Notes under the pieces: generated by a model
Database searches by the model: none
The model's input: only the letters and a program-made list of their open reading frames with translations
Told to the model about the DNA's origin: nothing
Program-made: the position numbers and the translations under genes
Part shown: positions 59,260-64,000 of the stretch, one piece after another
How positions within the stretch are numbered: the first letter of the stretch is position 1
How the letters are laid out: every line of letters starts with the position of its first letter
DNA from: Liolophura sinensis
Lineage: Eukaryota; Mollusca; Polyplacophora; Chitonida; Chitonidae
NCBI RefSeq assembly: GCF_032854445.1
Contig: NC_088295.1
Span: 24,975,385-25,039,384 of the forward strand
Direction of reading: 5' to 3'
Length of the DNA: 64,000 nucleotides

Positions 59260-61060
59260 TGGAAGGGATGGCGCGGGTAAATGTTTGCCTGAAATCCTAT
59301 TAATAAAATAATTCATTTACAATACCGTTATTGCATTCAAGTGGTAACTGATGTTTATGGATAACAATCGAGCGGGCCCACTCACGATAAAACGATAAAA
59401 GCCAGAGGCCGACCTTTAGTAGGAGCACCTGGCAAACTGTGGTAAAATTAAGCGTATTTTTAATAAGAAGCAGTGAGGACAGAATGGGACTCAACTGGGT
59501 ATAGCTTCGGGATATGGCTGTCCATTGACCCACTCATTTTTTAGTGGACATTAATAAGTAATGAAAAAGATGTCCGTCATGAAGGAGTTCGAGTTTACGC
59601 TAGCGCCTAAACTAGACAAAGATCATTTCTTACAACAACTTTTCCATGTTACTCAAACATTAGCTTATTCCACAGTCTCAAAGTGGTCACGTAAGCTATT
59701 AACATGAAGACAAATGAATTTGCCTTTAATGCGGCATGTAAGCCGTATATTTCACATCAGTGGAGCAGAGGAACAAACCCTCGACGCCTACAGTCCACTC
59801 TGATGAAAATATTGGCTCATTTATCAAGTTTACAGTTTACCCGTTGGAGAATTCAGACAATCTAGGAGACAACACCGCTCGAAGCAAGGCCATTTTAAGG
59901 TACAATGTATCGTTAATTGTTTCTTCCCGCGTTCATGGTAAGGGAACTGGGTTTCGTACACAGACCCTCGGACTTCCTTTAAGTCGCAATTATCGAGTCT
60001 TTTATTCGAAGCGTCCTAGCGGTTTAACAGCTGTTTAACTTTCAATAACTGAAGCCGGTAGTTCTAATCCTTTCCACACTCGCCAATCGACTGGGAAAAC
60101 AGACGAGAAGCGCGGAGTACACAGTCGCCTTCTGGAAAACATGGTGCTTTATTGGAGTAAAGTTTCCCCTAATAGCATCATACTTACACTGCAAAGTGGC
60201 AGAGCTGGTAACACACTGACGAACGCTATAATCTCATCAGTCACAGTCTGGGGAACAGCGCTCAGTGATGTGACAGAAAAAGCCTAAGACAGTTCCCCCA
60301 AACAATATCGGCGATCTCTGATTACACAGTCAACTCTCATCTTCGTCATATATAATTCTCCCTCAGAGGAAGTTTGTTAGGCTTAACACTATCTAAGCCT
60401 CAGCAAAGATCCCATGTGTTCTTGTCAGAGACATTCACGGTGGATTAGGAATACGATTGTTTATGAGTAGTAACTCAGAAGTTGTAAACGGCGTTTAGTT
60501 ATCAATAATACACGACTATTATCTGTAATATATCATTTGAATTTAATGTGCGCGATTCCTAAAAGTTGACCTAACTCGTATGATTTTAGTGTATCAGAAG
60601 CGAGCTAATCAGTCCTACCATATCAAATAAGATTTTGCCCCTGTCAAAAAACTGTGAAAAAAACTTTTTGATCAGTCCTAGCATTTCTGTCAGTTCACGA
60701 ATTGTACAGGCATGTAGTCTGTTTAGTCAAATGTCAAATGTATTGACCGACAAAAAGGAATGAAGCGGGGTGCAGGGCCAAATATGAGTTCGTCTGAATA
60801 CACCTGGAAACGCAGCTCAAAATGGGAGAGAGTTTCAATTATGACAAGCGGATTCCTCAGAACACGTTCGCATCTACAGACCATCGTTACTTTCCTTAAG
60901 CCCAATAGCTCAGCTTGAAGTGGATGGACATGTTTATAGGGAGAAATCAATTGAACTAATCCACTTCACTGAATCGGCCCATCTTCACCATAATGTGTAA
61001 TTTTAAGCATGCACAGTGGTTTGGCATTTATCACTTTGACCTTATTCTGAGCCTGCCCTA
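59260..61060. other. Unassigned intergenic DNA
   Basis: No gene recognised. ORFs at 59300-59533 (minus), 59760-60038 (plus) and 60723-60950 (minus) have no recognisable domains. Confidence 0.45.
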
Positions 61061-61062
61061 AT

Positions 61063-61222
61063 ATTTTTTTTTTTTGATTGGTGTTTTTACGCCGTACTCA
61101 AGAATATTTCACTTATGCCACGGCGGCCAGCATTATGGTGGGAGGAAATCGGGGGCAGAGCCCGGGGGAAACCCACGACCATCCGCAGGTTGCTGGAATA
61201 CCTTCCCACGTACGGCCGGAGA
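61063..61222 (-). mobile_element. SINE family A, head-truncated
   Basis: A T11 tract leads into GATTGGTGTTTTTACGCCGT, ACTCAAGAATATTTCACTTA, the GGCGGCCAGCATTATGGTGG core, GGGGGAAACCCACGACCATC, GCAGGTTGCTG and CCCACGTACGGCCGGAGA. It stops before the tRNA-like head, as the copy at 3856 does. Confidence 0.92.
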
Positions 61223-64000
61223 TGTTTCATTTGTGTTTTAGGTTGACATTTAAAAAACCTGTAGTTTTAATAAATTAAATCCTGCTGTTGCAAAGGAAAA
61301 TAGAGAATGATGACAGCATTTCTTTTCAGAACTTCCCCAAATCCGAAGACCACAATGTATACATATATAATGCTTCCTATGCAATATGTTTAGACTGATT
61401 AATGAGAGCTTAATAGTCTGTTAAATTTGTCTAGCGACGTGTCAAATGAGGGTTAAGAACTCCATACAGAAAGTCGATGGGCAACCATTGAGCTGTGTCA
61501 AAGATGTTGTAAGCGTACCTGACGTGAAGCGAGAGGGCTTATAAGAATTGCGTCAGATTCATTAAGCACACGGACATCATCTGGTAACCAACGGATGGGA
61601 GGCTAACTGAAATCAATTCTCCACTCATCATGCAAATGGAGTATTGTATTTAACGTCTTTGGGACGTGGCTTATGAACAAGGGTGGAATGCCAGAGAGAA
61701 GTTGTGCGGGTATATGGTGATTAATGACGCATTCAGTTTGACAGGGTATTCGAAGGTGTCCCAACGCGATAAACCACCTTATCTCGTCATTTAAGTCGTG
61801 TGCGGGATTCTGCGGGATTTAACTAATAGAAAACCATGGATCTGTGTCACGACTTTAAAAACATCCCATCTTGCAATCAAGCAATCAAATGCTCTCCTGG
61901 ATGACCCAGCCCCAATGGCATGAAACGTATTGAAGAATATTGCCTGTATGTGTACTTGTATCAATTGAACTCTGTATATACAAGGGTGTTCTGATGAATT
62001 TAAAAAGCATTTCCAATACAATGAAGACATTCCATTTATAGCCATACTCAATCTGAGTTGAGGAGGGTTTTGATGAATAAAATTTCAAATGCCTTAATTA
62101 CCAGGTTTGGCACATACGAAGTTGTCTGTGTTGAAACTGTACAACAGCATTTTAAAAAGACCCTTTCTTACATGAATTTGTCAATTAGCGAGAGTGTCTG
62201 TATATGCAGGTAATTATATCGGCGTCTGTGGCTTGAATGGGATGCGCTATAAAGCATAATGCAGTATTTATTAATGGTATACTACAATAAACCAACATTA
62301 ACACAGTCGTATCTTTATTGTCATCAGGCGTTAGATATTCTAAGATAGTCTAAGACTGAAAGGCTCAAAGACTCATCAGCTTGATTTCGTCTATGTTTCA
62401 CAGATTTTTCTGCATCGACAAACTAAGCGCGAGTGAAATCGCTCGATTATATACACAAAGACTGAAATTAGTCTTGAAATAGCTTACATATCGAGAAATA
62501 AATCAAGGAACTGTATGAATGGACGGCGCCGGAACTGACTAGTCATCTCAAAGACGTGGCTAAATTCTGATCACAATCTGAAGCTAACCTTTGGGAAGAC
62601 AGAAAGCTGATACAAGATTCTCCACTGAAATAAGCCTTTTCAGCTCGATAAATAACCCTGGGCGCTTTTGTGTTTAAATGAGATCCCCATAAGCCAGGAA
62701 AGTCCTATTATTAAGTAAGTCACGGCAATGTTTATAAGGTAAAGTGAATCCATTGGGAACGTTAAATTGTCTACTGCAGGTCAGCATTTGTACAAGGAGC
62801 CCCCGAGATAGTCAAAGACTTCAATTCATTCCCGTTAGATGTTTGAGTCATATTAGCTGCTGGTGTATAAACGGAGCGAATGCCGCGATAGAACGTTACC
62901 ATTAAGTAATATACGAGGAGGTGATAGCTGAATTTATACGAGAGGCTTTTCTGTGGCGAGCGAATCCCAGCCAATATTTGCTGACAGAAAGGTATTCAGG
63001 TGCCAAAGGATTCCCTATGGACTTTCTCAGTGTATTGTGTCAGTTAGAACTGTCTGTGTCATACAACGTATGGCGACGCTTACAGATCCTACTGGCCTCC
63101 TAGTCATGTAAATTGGCAACCACACGATCATTTTCGCTTCTGGTGTCTTACTTGCTGACCGTTAATGGTTATACTGCAGTAATTCGATTCATTTTGGCTT
63201 GCTGAGTTGTTGTCAGTTGTTCCACAAGCAAAGTTCATATAAAAGCCTCACCTCAAAACTTCAGTTAACTTTTCCATTTCATCGACTAGAATGGCAAGTG
63301 GAATTTTAATAGAATACGTTTACATAAGAGTGAGTTATAACGATGTACAAACCCACTGTGTATGGTTATTTGCATAGTTTATCAGATATTATCATCCATT
63401 TTTTCTTGCCGATATCACAATGTCTTGTTGATTTGGTCCAGATTAGCACCGTTTGGTTGTTAAACAGAAGTGAATGGAAATCGTGAGCTTGATAGGAACT
63501 TGTGTATTAGCACGGTGATACAAAATATAATGTAAAGAAATATGGTACGTGAAATCGACCAACGGTTCCTAGTCTGAGGGCCCCACGTAAGGCATGAAAG
63601 TCGATCAGCGTGTTGTTGCCAAGATTGTAAAGGACAGGTTAATCAGAAATATGCAGTGTAGATGAATATAGAGAAAAACCCAAATCAACAGCAGAGGAAC
63701 TTAAAACGAAGAAAAATAAATGTATTGCTGTCTTAAGACATGTTCGGCGTCTTTATACACGATTTACCGCCATCTAATCCCCTCCTTGACGTATATAGGG
63801 ACATACCAAAAGCAGTGGTTGTATGAACAACACCACTAATTCATAAGCCGTTAGTACTACAAATTCCACGTATTAAGCTCAAGTGACAGCGGACTGAATG
63901 GTGCTCCTCTGGGACATTTGATGAGATCTTCTTTGATCTGATTGCTGGCATATACTGTAGGTCAAACCATCGGGGGTCCGCGCCCATGAGATTTTCTCAT
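61223..64000. other. Unassigned intergenic DNA to the window end
   Basis: About 2.8 kb with no recognised gene or repeat. ATGCAAAT octamers occur (for example CATGCAAATGGAG near 61630). ORFs at 61791-62051, 62771-62974 and 62921-63103 are featureless. Confidence 0.45.

Overview
The window looks like intergenic DNA from a marine lophotrochozoan genome, probably a mollusc or brachiopod; the sequence does not let me choose. The grounds are: no operon-like packing, AT-rich DNA dominated by decayed repeats, an allatostatin-A-type (buccalin-type) neuropeptide receptor of protostome character, a dead Toll-like receptor copy of the kind that is abundant in lophotrochozoans, and many tRNA-derived SINEs with an AAAT-type tail of a kind I associate with mollusc genomes (from memory, not searched).

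Layout. 1-10,100: three diverged tandem copies of a multi-kilobase segment (about 1-3,420; 3,655-9,030; 9,852-10,105). The middle copy is split by a roughly 2.1-kb block that holds a SINE, a 154-bp hairpin transposon (MITE), a CA microsatellite and a 140-bp degenerate tandem repeat. 10,700-16,800: a second pair of diverged duplicates, a full-length SINE and a nearly identical 63-bp direct repeat. 17,524-19,026 (minus): a decayed, intronless Toll-like receptor pseudogene in which the signal peptide, LRRs, LRRCT and TIR motifs can all still be read across several frames. 21,000-32,000: two fold-back elements and a cluster of SINEs. 34,300-35,490: a 33-bp minisatellite with a 264-bp higher-order period. 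38,850-39,650: a dead Tc1-like transposase. 39,700-52,390: mostly unassigned sequence, with one SINE and two short perfect hairpins. 52,427-53,482 (minus): the only convincing intact gene, an intronless coding region for an allatostatin-A/buccalin-type GPCR. 53,500-64,000: upstream and intergenic sequence with three more SINEs, one of them with clear 13-bp target-site duplications.

Only one gene is confidently functional, so there is no pathway to reconstruct. The biological interest lies in the receptor, the TLR fossil, the permuted tandem duplication, and the way several SINE families share one 3' tail. I found no CRISPR array, no rRNA, no canonical tRNA gene and no viral gene. I saw no convincing new multi-gene system. 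The weak gene-like signals that I could not resolve (a candidate 97-nt exon at 2838-2934 and a 40-residue membrane peptide at 8408-8530) are listed with low confidence.
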